Origin: Leptospira sp. WS4.C2 | GTDB lineage: Bacteria; Spirochaetota; Leptospiria; Leptospirales; Leptospiraceae | NCBI RefSeq assembly: GCF_040833985.1 | Contig: NZ_CP162139.1 | Span: 744,001 to 808,000 of the forward strand | Length of the DNA: 64,000 bases | Direction: 5' to 3' | Shown here: positions 52,523 through 62,647 of the stretch, piece by piece | How positions within the stretch are numbered: the stretch's first letter is position 1 | How the letters are laid out: each line of letters opens with the position of its first letter | Position numbers and translations under genes: made by a program | Notes under the pieces: generated by a model | What the model was told of the DNA's origin: nothing | Database searches by the model: none | The model's input: only the letters and a program-made list of their open reading frames with translations

Positions 52523-53047
52523 TTGGTTATCCTCGCGGCTTCCGGCTTCAATTTGCTGAAAGTCAATCCGGGTCTGGTTATCTGGACCCTGGTCACTTTC
52601 TCAGTTGTTGTCTTCGTTCTTAAAAAATTTGCATGGGACAAGATCCTTCATGCTCTCGAAGAACGTGCGTCCGGCATCCAAGGCGATATCAACAAAGCAG
52701 AAACCCTTCGTGTAGAAGCAGAAAAGTCTTTAAAAGAATACAAAGACCAACTCTTCAAAGCGACGGAAGAAGCGCATAAAATTGTAGATGAAGCTAAAAA
52801 AGATGCAGTTGCTCTCCGCACAAAGTTGACGGATGAAGCGCACAACGAAGTAAAAGGCATTAAAGACAGTGCAATTCGCGAAATCGAACTAGCGAAAGGC
52901 AGAGCTTTATCTGAAATGCAACACCAAATTGTGGAAATGTCCGTTCTCATCGCGAGTGAGATCTTGGAGAAACAATTAAAGAAGGAAGACTATGCTTCCT
53001 TTGTCGAAAAAGAGATCGCAAAACTCGATAAACTTAAAATAAAATGA
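52523..53047 (+). CDS. atpF: ATP synthase Fo subunit b
   Basis: A 174-residue subunit. One membrane helix (about residues 15-33) is followed by a long charged helix that forms the peripheral stalk dimer. It starts at TTG 3 bp after the atpE stop, with AAGGAC upstream; no ATG fits. Its end overlaps atpH by 4 bp. Confidence 0.93.
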   Translation: MVILAASGFNLLKVNPGLVIWTLVTFSVVVFVLKKFAWDKILHALEERASGIQGDINKAETLRVEAEKSLKEYKDQLFKATEEAHKIVDEAKKDAVALRTKLTDEAHNEVKGIKDSAIREIELAKGRALSEMQHQIVEMSVLIASEILEKQLKKEDYASFVEKEIAKLDKLKIK

Positions 53048-53607
53048 GTCTGAACCAAATTTCAAAGGTTTACGCAACGGCACTTTTGGAGTTAGCGAAA
53101 GAAGCTAACTCGCTTGAGTCAACGGAAGAGGAACTTTCAACCCTTGTTGATATTTTCTTTTCCGATGAGTCAATCCGCCATTATTTCCTTTCTCCGTTAG
53201 TTGATCCTTCTGAGAAAGTTAGAACTGCTGAAAAGTCAGTTCAAGGGAAGGCATCGGAAATCGTTGCCAACTTCATTACACTTGTGGTTCGTAAGAATCG
53301 ATTTCTATACCTCAAGGATATTTTGGAAGATTTTAGAACAGGAGTGGACCGACTTAAAAATCGTAGTTCTCTTCGTATTATTTCCAAAGATTCTTTAGGC
53401 AAAGAAGCTGTAGATCAAATCACCAAGTCTATCTCTTCCAAGTTCGGACGCGATGTACGTGTCACTGAACATACGGATCTTAACCTTATCGGTGGATTCA
53501 AAATCTATATAGACGACTTTTTAATCGATGCCTCGATCCGTGCAAAACTTGCCGGAACCCGCGAGGCTCTCCTCCAAAAGAAAATCCCAGTCGGAGCATT
53601 TGAATGA
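53044..53607 (+). CDS. atpH: ATP synthase F1 subunit delta
   Basis: A 187-residue subunit that links the F1 head to subunit b. It has the N-terminal helical domain ([13 protein letters not shown]) and the C-terminal [17 protein letters not shown] motif. The ATG overlaps the atpF stop, and its own stop overlaps the atpA start. Confidence 0.95.
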   Translation: MSLNQISKVYATALLELAKEANSLESTEEELSTLVDIFFSDESIRHYFLSPLVDPSEKVRTAEKSVQGKASEIVANFITLVVRKNRFLYLKDILEDFRTGVDRLKNRSSLRIISKDSLGKEAVDQITKSISSKFGRDVRVTEHTDLNLIGGFKIYIDDFLIDASIRAKLAGTREALLQKKIPVGAFE

Positions 53608-55118
53608 AAATTAAAACAGACGAAGTAACTTCGGTACTAAAACAAGAAATTAAAAACTTCAAAAAAGACCTTCAAGTTGAAGAAGTTGGAACGGTCCTCG
53701 AAGTAGGGGATGGGATTGCGAGAGTTTACGGACTCACGAACGTAATGTCAGGAGAGCTTGTTGAATTCCAAAACGGAGTTCGAGGGCAAGCCTTCAACTT
53801 AGAAGAAAACTCCGTAGGGGTTGTTATCTTTGGTGATTATATTAAAATTGAAGAAGGTTTTTCCGTTAAACGTGTGGGAAGAATCTTCGAAGTTCCGGTA
53901 GGACCGGAGCTCCTTGGCCGTGTTCTTAACCCTCTTGGGGAAGTGATCGACGGAAAAGGACCACTGAACGCAAAAAAAACAAGACCTGTTGAGTCTCCAG
54001 CTCCCGGGATTGCCATGAGAAAGTCCGTTCATGAACCAATGCAAACAGGAATCAAAGCAATCGATGCCATGATCCCAATTGGTCGTGGACAAAGGGAACT
54101 TATCATTGGAGACCGTGGAACAGGAAAAACATCCATCGCAATCGATACCATCATCAACCAAAAAGGGAAGGGTGTGATCTGCGTTTATGTAGCAATTGGA
54201 CAAAAAGCATCTACAGTTGCTTCCACCATCGAAATGTTACGCGAAAAAGGTGCATTAGAATATACGATTATCGTATCTGCAAACGCATCGGAACCTGCTC
54301 CCATGTTATTCATTGCACCATACTCTGGTGCCACTATGGCTGAATACTTTATGTATGAAGAAGGAAAAGCAACACTTGTTGTGTATGATGACCTTTCGAA
54401 ACAAGCTGTAGCATACCGCCAAATGTGCCTTTTACTTCGCCGCCCACCAGGTCGTGAAGCATATCCTGGGGATGTATTTTACCTTCACTCTCGCCTTCTC
54501 GAAAGAGCAGCAAAACTCGATGATAAATTTGGTGGTGGGTCAATGACTGCACTTCCTATTATCGAAACACAAGAAGGGGAAGTATCTGCATACATTCCTA
54601 CTAACGTAATCTCCATCACTGATGGTCAGATTTACCTTCAGTCCAACCTTTTTGCATCGGGCCTTCGCCCAGCGGTAGACGTGGGAATCTCTGTATCTCG
54701 GGTAGGATCGGCAGCGCAAATCAAAGCGATGAAAAAAGTAGCAGGAACTCTCAAGTCTGATTTGGCACAGTTTCGCGATTTGGAAGCATTTGCACAGTTA
54801 GGAACAGAACTCGATCCAGTGACTCAAGCACAGCTCGATCGTGGTTACCGAGTTCTTGAAATTCTAAAACAACCGAACAACTCTCCTACTCCAGTAGAAG
54901 AACAAGTAATCTCTATTTTTGCGGTTTCTAAAGGTTTTATGGATACGATTCCAACGGCAAAGGTTCGTGAATTCGAAACTTTTCTCTTAAGAACCATGAG
55001 AGAACAACACCCGGAAATTTTAGAAGAAATCAGAACTGCAAAAGAAGTAAAACAAGAAGCAGCGCTGCAAAAAACAATCAAATCGATTGTCGAACATTTT
55101 CTGACAAAGAATAATTAA
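53604..55118 (+). CDS. atpA: ATP synthase F1 subunit alpha
   Basis: A 504-residue non-catalytic nucleotide-binding subunit. Walker [10 protein letters not shown] is near residue 170, and [11 protein letters not shown] then [13 protein letters not shown] are the usual central motifs. The arginine finger region [10 protein letters not shown] is intact. It overlaps atpH by 4 bp and is in standard order. Confidence 0.98.
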   Translation: MKIKTDEVTSVLKQEIKNFKKDLQVEEVGTVLEVGDGIARVYGLTNVMSGELVEFQNGVRGQAFNLEENSVGVVIFGDYIKIEEGFSVKRVGRIFEVPVGPELLGRVLNPLGEVIDGKGPLNAKKTRPVESPAPGIAMRKSVHEPMQTGIKAIDAMIPIGRGQRELIIGDRGTGKTSIAIDTIINQKGKGVICVYVAIGQKASTVASTIEMLREKGALEYTIIVSANASEPAPMLFIAPYSGATMAEYFMYEEGKATLVVYDDLSKQAVAYRQMCLLLRRPPGREAYPGDVFYLHSRLLERAAKLDDKFGGGSMTALPIIETQEGEVSAYIPTNVISITDGQIYLQSNLFASGLRPAVDVGISVSRVGSAAQIKAMKKVAGTLKSDLAQFRDLEAFAQLGTELDPVTQAQLDRGYRVLEILKQPNNSPTPVEEQVISIFAVSKGFMDTIPTAKVREFETFLLRTMREQHPEILEEIRTAKEVKQEAALQKTIKSIVEHFLTKNN

Positions 55119-55129
55119 GGGGAAAGATC

Positions 55130-55999
55130 TTGGCGACACCGCGTGAGATAAAAAAGAGGATTACCTCGGTTAAAAACACGAGAAAAATCACTCGAACCAT
55201 GGAGATGGTCTCCACGGCGAAGGCAAAAAAGGCGACTAATAAAGTCAATGCGGCAAAACCATATGCTGACTTGACTCGTCAGTTGGTTTCTTCTTTGTCT
55301 AGCCTTGCGGGGATCATCCACAGCCCTTACTTAAGGAAGCCGGACAAAATCCGAAAAGTGGCTATCCTTGCAATTGCCGCTAACCGTGGGTTATGCGGTG
55401 GTTTCAACTCCAACCTTCTTCGTATGGTAAAAAACCGTATCGAAGAGTTGAAGTCCAACGGTGTGGAAGTAGAAGTCCATGCTGCTGGGAAAAAAGCGAT
55501 CGCCTTCTTCAAATTTGCAAAGATCGAGTTGGTAACAACACATACCAATATCGATGACAAAGCGGGTAGTAAAGAAGCGAATGATCTTGCTTCTTATTTT
55601 ATGGAACGTTTTGCAAATGAGTCAGTGGATTCTGTTGAAATTATATCCACTCATTATTATTCGGCTGCTAATCAAAAACCTGAGATTACCACTGTTCTTC
55701 CTTTGAAAATGGAAGAAACCGGGTCAAAGGGTTCTACGGGGCCAGATGTATTGTATGAACCAGATCCAAAAACCATTTTGGAAAACCTTCTTCCTATGGT
55801 GATCAAAACAACTTTTGTTAAGATCATTTTGGAGTCGGTAGCATCCGAACACATTGCACGAAGAGTGGCTATGAAAGCGGCAACAGATGCTGCAGGTGAG
55901 ATGATCAAACTTCTTACTCGCGGATATAACCGAGTTCGTCAGGCAAAAATCACGCAGGAAATTTCAGAAATCGTAGGGGGAGCGGAAGCCATCTCCTAA
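55130..55999 (+). CDS. atpG: ATP synthase F1 subunit gamma
   Basis: A 289-residue rotor shaft protein, from TTG at 55130 with AGGGGAAAG upstream. The N-terminal [21 protein letters not shown] helix and the C-terminal [12 protein letters not shown] helix form the coiled-coil shaft. N-R-G-L-C-G-G-F-N is the conserved middle motif. Confidence 0.97.
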   Translation: MATPREIKKRITSVKNTRKITRTMEMVSTAKAKKATNKVNAAKPYADLTRQLVSSLSSLAGIIHSPYLRKPDKIRKVAILAIAANRGLCGGFNSNLLRMVKNRIEELKSNGVEVEVHAAGKKAIAFFKFAKIELVTTHTNIDDKAGSKEANDLASYFMERFANESVDSVEIISTHYYSAANQKPEITTVLPLKMEETGSKGSTGPDVLYEPDPKTILENLLPMVIKTTFVKIILESVASEHIARRVAMKAATDAAGEMIKLLTRGYNRVRQAKITQEISEIVGGAEAIS

Positions 56000-57427
<1,428 letters not shown>

Positions 57428-57432
57428 TCAGG

Positions 57433-57813
57433 ATGAGTAAAGAACTGACTTTAACAGTCATCTCTCCTGACAAAATTCTTTACCAAGGCAAGGCAGAGTC
57501 AGTGATTCTGCCGGGTTCTGTGGGATATTTTGGAATTTTACCAGGACATGCCACCCTTGTTTCCCAGTTGGATTTTGGACTCATCAAATTGCACACTTCC
57601 GGAAAAGAGTTCCGGATTGCGATCGATGGGGGGTTCTGTGAAGTGAGAAACGACCAAATCCGGGTTCTTACCGAAGGTGGGGATTCTGAGGATGATTTAT
57701 CTCATGACCATGCTGTAGAACTTCTGGAAGAGGCGGAAGCACTTCCGGTCTCCAAAGACAAAGAAATTCTTCTAAAGAAAGCAAAAGTTCGCATTTTACT
57801 GCACGAACGTTAA
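57433..57813 (+). CDS. atpC: ATP synthase F1 subunit epsilon
   Basis: A 126-residue subunit that completes the operon. The N-terminal beta-sandwich has V-I-S-P-D-K-I-L-Y-Q-G and L-P-G-H-A-T-L-V-S-Q-L, and a helical C-terminal hairpin follows. It regulates ATP hydrolysis and couples gamma to the c ring. It starts 5 bp after atpD. Confidence 0.96.
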   Translation: MSKELTLTVISPDKILYQGKAESVILPGSVGYFGILPGHATLVSQLDFGLIKLHTSGKEFRIAIDGGFCEVRNDQIRVLTEGGDSEDDLSHDHAVELLEEAEALPVSKDKEILLKKAKVRILLHER

Positions 57814-57860
57814 TTTTTTTCCCCCCTTCTTGCCGAAAATATACCAGAGGGGGATTTCCT

Positions 57861-58157
57861 TTGGCTGTAGATTGGATTCGACGTTTTGTATTGGTATCGA
57901 TACTATTTGCCGGATTCTATTACTTAAAGGAAAACCCTGATTTGCGAAAAAGAATCTATTCTGAAGAGCCGATTCGTGTTAAAATCGAGGGGCCAGTTTT
58001 GAATCCCGGATTTTATTCATTGGATGCGGGTTCGAATGGGAAGGATTTAATTGAAATGGCGGGTGGATATTTACCCGGAGCGCAAATCAAAATGGAGGAC
58101 AGTATCTTGGAACAACCGTTAGAGGATGGCCAAGTGCTAAATTTGGGAAAACGGTAA
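57861..58157 (+). CDS. Small SLBB-domain membrane protein
   Basis: A 98-residue protein from TTG at 57861 with GAGGGGG upstream. One N-terminal hydrophobic segment (about 7-22) is followed by a soluble ligand-binding beta-grasp (SLBB) domain: V-K-I-E-G-P-V-L-N-P-G-F-Y-S-L then D-L-I-E-M-A-G-G-Y. Such domains occur in polysaccharide export and ComEA-like proteins. It is about 50 bp after atpC and 9 bp before the acidic protein gene, so it may be cotranscribed with both. Confidence 0.75.
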   Translation: MAVDWIRRFVLVSILFAGFYYLKENPDLRKRIYSEEPIRVKIEGPVLNPGFYSLDAGSNGKDLIEMAGGYLPGAQIKMEDSILEQPLEDGQVLNLGKR

Positions 58158-58166
58158 TCGAGGCGA

Positions 58167-60401
58167 ATGGCGGATCAAGAACAGAATAAAAACGAAGATC
58201 TAGAAAACATCGAACCTATACTCGATGAAGACTCGTTTTCGTTGGATTTGGATGATTTTGATATGGGTGATGATGACTTGGATGTTTCACCAGGGATTGA
58301 AGCCCCAAACCTAGACGATATCTCTGCCTTTGACGATGAAGATGATTCCATTTCGGATATGGTTGCTTCCTCCGATACCTATGATGATTTATTAGATATA
58401 GACTTAGACTCTGACCTAAACTTACTTGGGGAAGAAGACCCCATTCTACATGACGAAGACATTTCTGCAGATTTCTCTGACTATGAAGAAGAACCAGAAA
58501 AAGAACAAAACAAAACATCGAATAAAAACAAACAATCCTATAACGACTCTAACGATGACGATGATCTTGAGTTAGAATTCGATGATGATTTGATTGATCT
58601 TGATAAAGAAATCGAATCAATTCTAAACGGGGAAGACGGAATTCTCACCTCCAAAAAGTCAAAACAAGAATTGGAAGAAGAAGAGGAAGGGCCTATTGCT
58701 CTTTCATTAGAAGAACTTGAAAATATAACTGGTGATTTAGAAGAAGAAGACCATTCAGGAGAACCAGATCGTTCTCACTTTGATGAAGAAGAACATACTT
58801 TAATTAATGAAGATTCCGATCTAGATTTAGATTTGGATGATTCCGAAATTGACACAAACCTTTCCTTCGATGAAGAAGGAAAACCTCAATTTGATTTAAC
58901 AGACCATGATGCAGAAGATTCTTTCATACCGAATGATGATTTAGGTCCAGGGACAGCGGAAGAGGATTCTACTTTTAAACCTCTTGTGGATCCTGAAGAA
59001 GAAGAGTTATTTGGCAAAACTAAAGAAGATGAAAATCTAACGTTATCTGATGAAGAGCTGGGAAGTATCCTTGGTGCAGGTGGGGAAGCTAGTTTAGAAG
59101 AGACTCTTGGCTCTGAGGAAGAATTTTTAACATCCGATGATGAATCGGACCTCCCTAGTTTTTCTGATGAAGAAGATAGTCCTTTTGATTTGTTAGGTGG
59201 TGATTTTGAGCTGCCAGAAGATGAACCTTCGAATGAAGAAGAGGATGAAGGTCCTCTCACTCTATCCTTAGAAGAATTAGAAAATATTTCTGGTGGTTCA
59301 ATTGAAGAAGATTTTGAAGAACCAACTTCAGATATCTTAAATGAAGAATTAGAAGACGAATCTATCACCTTAAGTCCAGACGAACTTGGTAATATCATTG
59401 CAAGTGATCCAATTGAAGAATCAGACGATTCCGATATAGAGGAACCTCATGAACTAGAAACTGATCTTGGTGATGACTTTGGTTTTGATTTAGGGGAATC
59501 TGAATCGGAGCTGGAAGAAACGGAAAGTTCTGAGGAAGGCCTTGAAGGTCAAATGGAAGGTTTCGAATCTTCAGAGGAAGAAGACGAAGGCCCTATTGCT
59601 CTTTCTATGGAAGAGTTAGAATCCATTGCTTCCGATGCGGAAGAAAGTTCTGAGGAAGAGTTGGTTGATAGTTTTGATCGAGCTCCGCTTCCTTATGAAG
59701 AGGAACTAACACCTAAATCTGATGTATTAGCTGAAGAGGAAGAAGATGAATCCATTGCTTTGTCAATGGAGGAATTGGAAAACATCACTGCTTCGGAAGA
59801 AGAAGATGTAGAACAAGAAGAAGTTACCCTCTCTGCAGAAAGTTTGGATGAAATTTTAGGTGAAGAACTTCCAGGAGAAGGTTTAGAAGATATTGCTGAC
59901 CTTCCGATTGAAGAAGAGTTTTCTTTATCAGAACAAGTCGGTGATGAAGAACCTTCAGATTTCAATCTAACTGCAAACGATGACGAAAATTTAGTCGAAC
60001 ATGAAGATGAGACGGATTTTGGTGATTTATCTTCTGATGCAACCATTGATGACAGTTTTGATTTAACAATTAACGAACCTAAGGAAACAAGAGTTCCTAC
60101 CTTAGCTTCAGATGATTCAGAAGAATTTGAAGTTGATTTAGACGAATATGCAATGGAAGGAAAACTCTCTCCATTGGAAGAACTTCGTAAATCAGATGTA
60201 TCTGTTCCAGATTCAAAACAATCATCTGCCGAAGCTTTCGCCGATGCAGGTGGCGAGAATTTGTCTGCAGGTGATCGTAAAAAAGTTCTAGGTTATTTAG
60301 ATAACCTCCTCGGGAACCTTCCTGACGAAGTGATTCGAGAATTTTCGAAATCACAATACTTCGAGTTATATAAAAAAATGATGAAAGAATTGGAGTTATA
60401 A
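58167..60401 (+). CDS. Highly acidic repeat protein, unknown function
   Basis: A 744-residue protein dominated by Asp, Glu, Ser and Leu. It contains at least seven copies of a loose motif, (E/D)-x-I/L-x-L-S-x-E-E-L-x-x-I, for example I-A-L-S-L-E-E-L-E-N-I-T (first at about 58690), L-T-L-S-L-E-E-L-E-N-I-S and I-A-L-S-M-E-E-L-E-S-I-A. The C-terminal ~50 residues are different and may be a folded domain (A-G-D-R-K-K-V-L-G-Y-L-D-N-L-L-G). No signal peptide is seen. It is followed 1 bp later by the GAF protein gene and is probably an adaptor or signalling partner (inference). Confidence 0.85.
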   Translation: MADQEQNKNEDLENIEPILDEDSFSLDLDDFDMGDDDLDVSPGIEAPNLDDISAFDDEDDSISDMVASSDTYDDLLDIDLDSDLNLLGEEDPILHDEDISADFSDYEEEPEKEQNKTSNKNKQSYNDSNDDDDLELEFDDDLIDLDKEIESILNGEDGILTSKKSKQELEEEEEGPIALSLEELENITGDLEEEDHSGEPDRSHFDEEEHTLINEDSDLDLDLDDSEIDTNLSFDEEGKPQFDLTDHDAEDSFIPNDDLGPGTAEEDSTFKPLVDPEEEELFGKTKEDENLTLSDEELGSILGAGGEASLEETLGSEEEFLTSDDESDLPSFSDEEDSPFDLLGGDFELPEDEPSNEEEDEGPLTLSLEELENISGGSIEEDFEEPTSDILNEELEDESITLSPDELGNIIASDPIEESDDSDIEEPHELETDLGDDFGFDLGESESELEETESSEEGLEGQMEGFESSEEEDEGPIALSMEELESIASDAEESSEEELVDSFDRAPLPYEEELTPKSDVLAEEEEDESIALSMEELENITASEEEDVEQEEVTLSAESLDEILGEELPGEGLEDIADLPIEEEFSLSEQVGDEEPSDFNLTANDDENLVEHEDETDFGDLSSDATIDDSFDLTINEPKETRVPTLASDDSEEFEVDLDEYAMEGKLSPLEELRKSDVSVPDSKQSSAEAFADAGGENLSAGDRKKVLGYLDNLLGNLPDEVIREFSKSQYFELYKKMMKELEL

Positions 60402-60402
60402 A

Positions 60403-62637
60403 GTGGGACTTCTCGACAGAGCCGAAGAAATTAAAAAAACTTCGGGTTCTCCAACTTCAAAATCTTCCTCAAATATCCAAGAGAAACCATCTTTATTAAA
60501 AAAAGCGGAGCAGTTTCGCGAAGATACGATTCCTTCAAAAAAAGAGTCTGTACCAATCGCAGATTCCGATTCTGAATGGTTGGACGATAATTTTTCTGAT
60601 ACACTGGCAACAGAAATCGGTGATCTTCCCAATCCTGACGGAGAGGAAGAATTTGATCTCAGTGACATACCTGAGTTGACTGATGCAGACTTTGGTGACT
60701 TGGCCGACGGCACTTGGGATGAAGATCCACTTCCTCAATTGGAAAATGATTTAGAGGATGGCCCTAGCGACTACCAACCCATCTCTGATGAAGATTCTGA
60801 ACCTGAAGCCCTCGAAGAACCCGATTTAGATTTTGATTTACCTTCTTTTGAAGATCCATCTTCCGATTCTCTTTCAGAAGACACGAAAACACCAGAGCCT
60901 GATTTAGAACCAAATATAGAATCCAAACTTCCTCCTCCAAGCGAACCTGAGTTTGGTGATGATTTGATCGATCGTGATTTTCATGATGAAACATCGGAAC
61001 CAGATGCTCCACTCCCTGAAGTCAACATATTTGATGAGTGGGAGAATGATGCCAAAAAAGAAGCAGCAAAACAACCACTGAGACCTACAAAGGATGATCC
61101 AGCACCGATCGGTGAAGATGTACTTTTTGATGATGAATCAGATTTTGGTACAGCCCCGATGTCTTATCATCTTGCTTCCAAAAAACGAATTGAGAACTAC
61201 CAAGCAATTTTTGAAATTACAAAAGAAATCGCTTCATCCAAAGAATTCTCTGATTATTTCGACAACTTAGTTTATAGCCTGATTGGGCAGGTTGGTTGTA
61301 ATTCTGTTGTGGTTCTCACTTCTACGAATCCAAAAAATCCAAAATGGGAAGCTGTTGCTGCACAGGGAATCCAATCGAAAGATAGTTGGTATTTATCTCC
61401 GAATGATGAAATTTATTCACGCATTTCTGATTCAGAAACTGTTATTTATGCAGGTGAATTTAAGTCATCCCGATTGCCTGATCGGGAGTTGAAGTTATTA
61501 AATGAAATGGGTTCTGAAATCCTTGTTCCGATTCGACATGGCGAAAAATGCTTTGGTCTACTATCTCTTGGAAAATTAATCAATGGTGAGGAATACATTA
61601 CTGATGATTTGGAATTTGCTAAAATCGTTGGTGATATTGCAGGTTCTGTTTTCGAAAGAGTATCTGAATTTGAATCAATGAACGAAAATTTAGTTCATGC
61701 GAAAGAAGTCATCGAAATCAATGAATCTGTTTTGCAATCAGCGCGAGATTTTGCTCGTGTTCGTAAAATGGATGAAGCATACGATCTTTTGGTAGATAAC
61801 ATTAAAAACAAACTAGGTGTGAAACAATTTTCATTCTTAGTTTTAGATTCTGATAGTAGATCCGACTATATTGTGTTTGGCTCCAATTTCATTTTACCGG
61901 AACGGGCCAAAGACTTCAAACTCAGTAAAGATTCTGATATCGTTGGGATGGTTTCTAACGTTCCAGGAGTTTATAAACTCGAAAACTTCAGAGAAGATTC
62001 AGAACTAAAATCCATTTTTACAAATGATGAATTAGGTATTATGAGTGAATTTACAATTCTACCAATCATCAATTTGAATTGGCTTGTAGGAATGGTAATT
62101 ATTCATTCTACGGGGTCTGCTTGGACCGACACTACACGTGATGTGGCGGTAACCCTTCTTGAAACCTCAGCGCCTGTGTTTGCAAATCTTCTGATTCTTC
62201 AAGAAAAAGAAGCACTATTTAGAAATCCTTTCAATCCATTAGAATCTCGTATTTTGAATGAAATTGAAAAAGCTTCACAGATGAATTTGAATTTTACTGT
62301 TTCCTTATTTAAAATTCAAAATGTCTCTAGAATGGTTCATTTGGTTGGGGCAGGAACTTTTGCTCGTTATGCGGACGCATTACGCAAAACCATGATGGAT
62401 CATATTGGAGAGTTGGATTTTTTCACAAGGGTAGGGCAAGGGAAGTTTGCCATGGTTCTTCATGGAAAGGATAAAGAAGAAACAGATGTTGTGATCAAAA
62501 AAATAAAATCTTCCTTTGCAAAAAAAGAAGAGGCTATCATAGGATCCTTCCGCGCAACTTACCGGGTTCTAAACTTATCCTATCCAGGTGACACCAAGGA
62601 CAAAAATCAATTTTTGGAAATGGTTGAAGAAGCCTAA
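60403..62637 (+). CDS. Acidic-N-terminus protein with two GAF-like domains and a degenerate GGDEF domain
   Basis: A 744-residue protein starting at GTG 60403, 1 bp after the preceding stop. Residues 1-250 are acidic and low in complexity, like the preceding protein. GAF-like domains lie at about 265-420 and 440-600. The last ~130 residues resemble GGDEF, but the GGDEF position reads V-G-Q-G-K-F-A-M-V-L, so cyclase activity is unlikely. It may sense a small molecule and act through its acidic segment. It is probably cotranscribed with the acidic repeat gene and the MBOAT gene. Confidence 0.82.
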   Translation: MGLLDRAEEIKKTSGSPTSKSSSNIQEKPSLLKKAEQFREDTIPSKKESVPIADSDSEWLDDNFSDTLATEIGDLPNPDGEEEFDLSDIPELTDADFGDLADGTWDEDPLPQLENDLEDGPSDYQPISDEDSEPEALEEPDLDFDLPSFEDPSSDSLSEDTKTPEPDLEPNIESKLPPPSEPEFGDDLIDRDFHDETSEPDAPLPEVNIFDEWENDAKKEAAKQPLRPTKDDPAPIGEDVLFDDESDFGTAPMSYHLASKKRIENYQAIFEITKEIASSKEFSDYFDNLVYSLIGQVGCNSVVVLTSTNPKNPKWEAVAAQGIQSKDSWYLSPNDEIYSRISDSETVIYAGEFKSSRLPDRELKLLNEMGSEILVPIRHGEKCFGLLSLGKLINGEEYITDDLEFAKIVGDIAGSVFERVSEFESMNENLVHAKEVIEINESVLQSARDFARVRKMDEAYDLLVDNIKNKLGVKQFSFLVLDSDSRSDYIVFGSNFILPERAKDFKLSKDSDIVGMVSNVPGVYKLENFREDSELKSIFTNDELGIMSEFTILPIINLNWLVGMVIIHSTGSAWTDTTRDVAVTLLETSAPVFANLLILQEKEALFRNPFNPLESRILNEIEKASQMNLNFTVSLFKIQNVSRMVHLVGAGTFARYADALRKTMMDHIGELDFFTRVGQGKFAMVLHGKDKEETDVVIKKIKSSFAKKEEAIIGSFRATYRVLNLSYPGDTKDKNQFLEMVEEA

Positions 62638-62647
62638 GTAACGACTC

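Noticed and set aside
58886..59398. Serine-rich minus-strand ORF
   Set aside because: It is the antisense shadow of the acidic repeat protein: Ser codons opposite Asp/Glu-rich codons. No ribosome binding site or family similarity.
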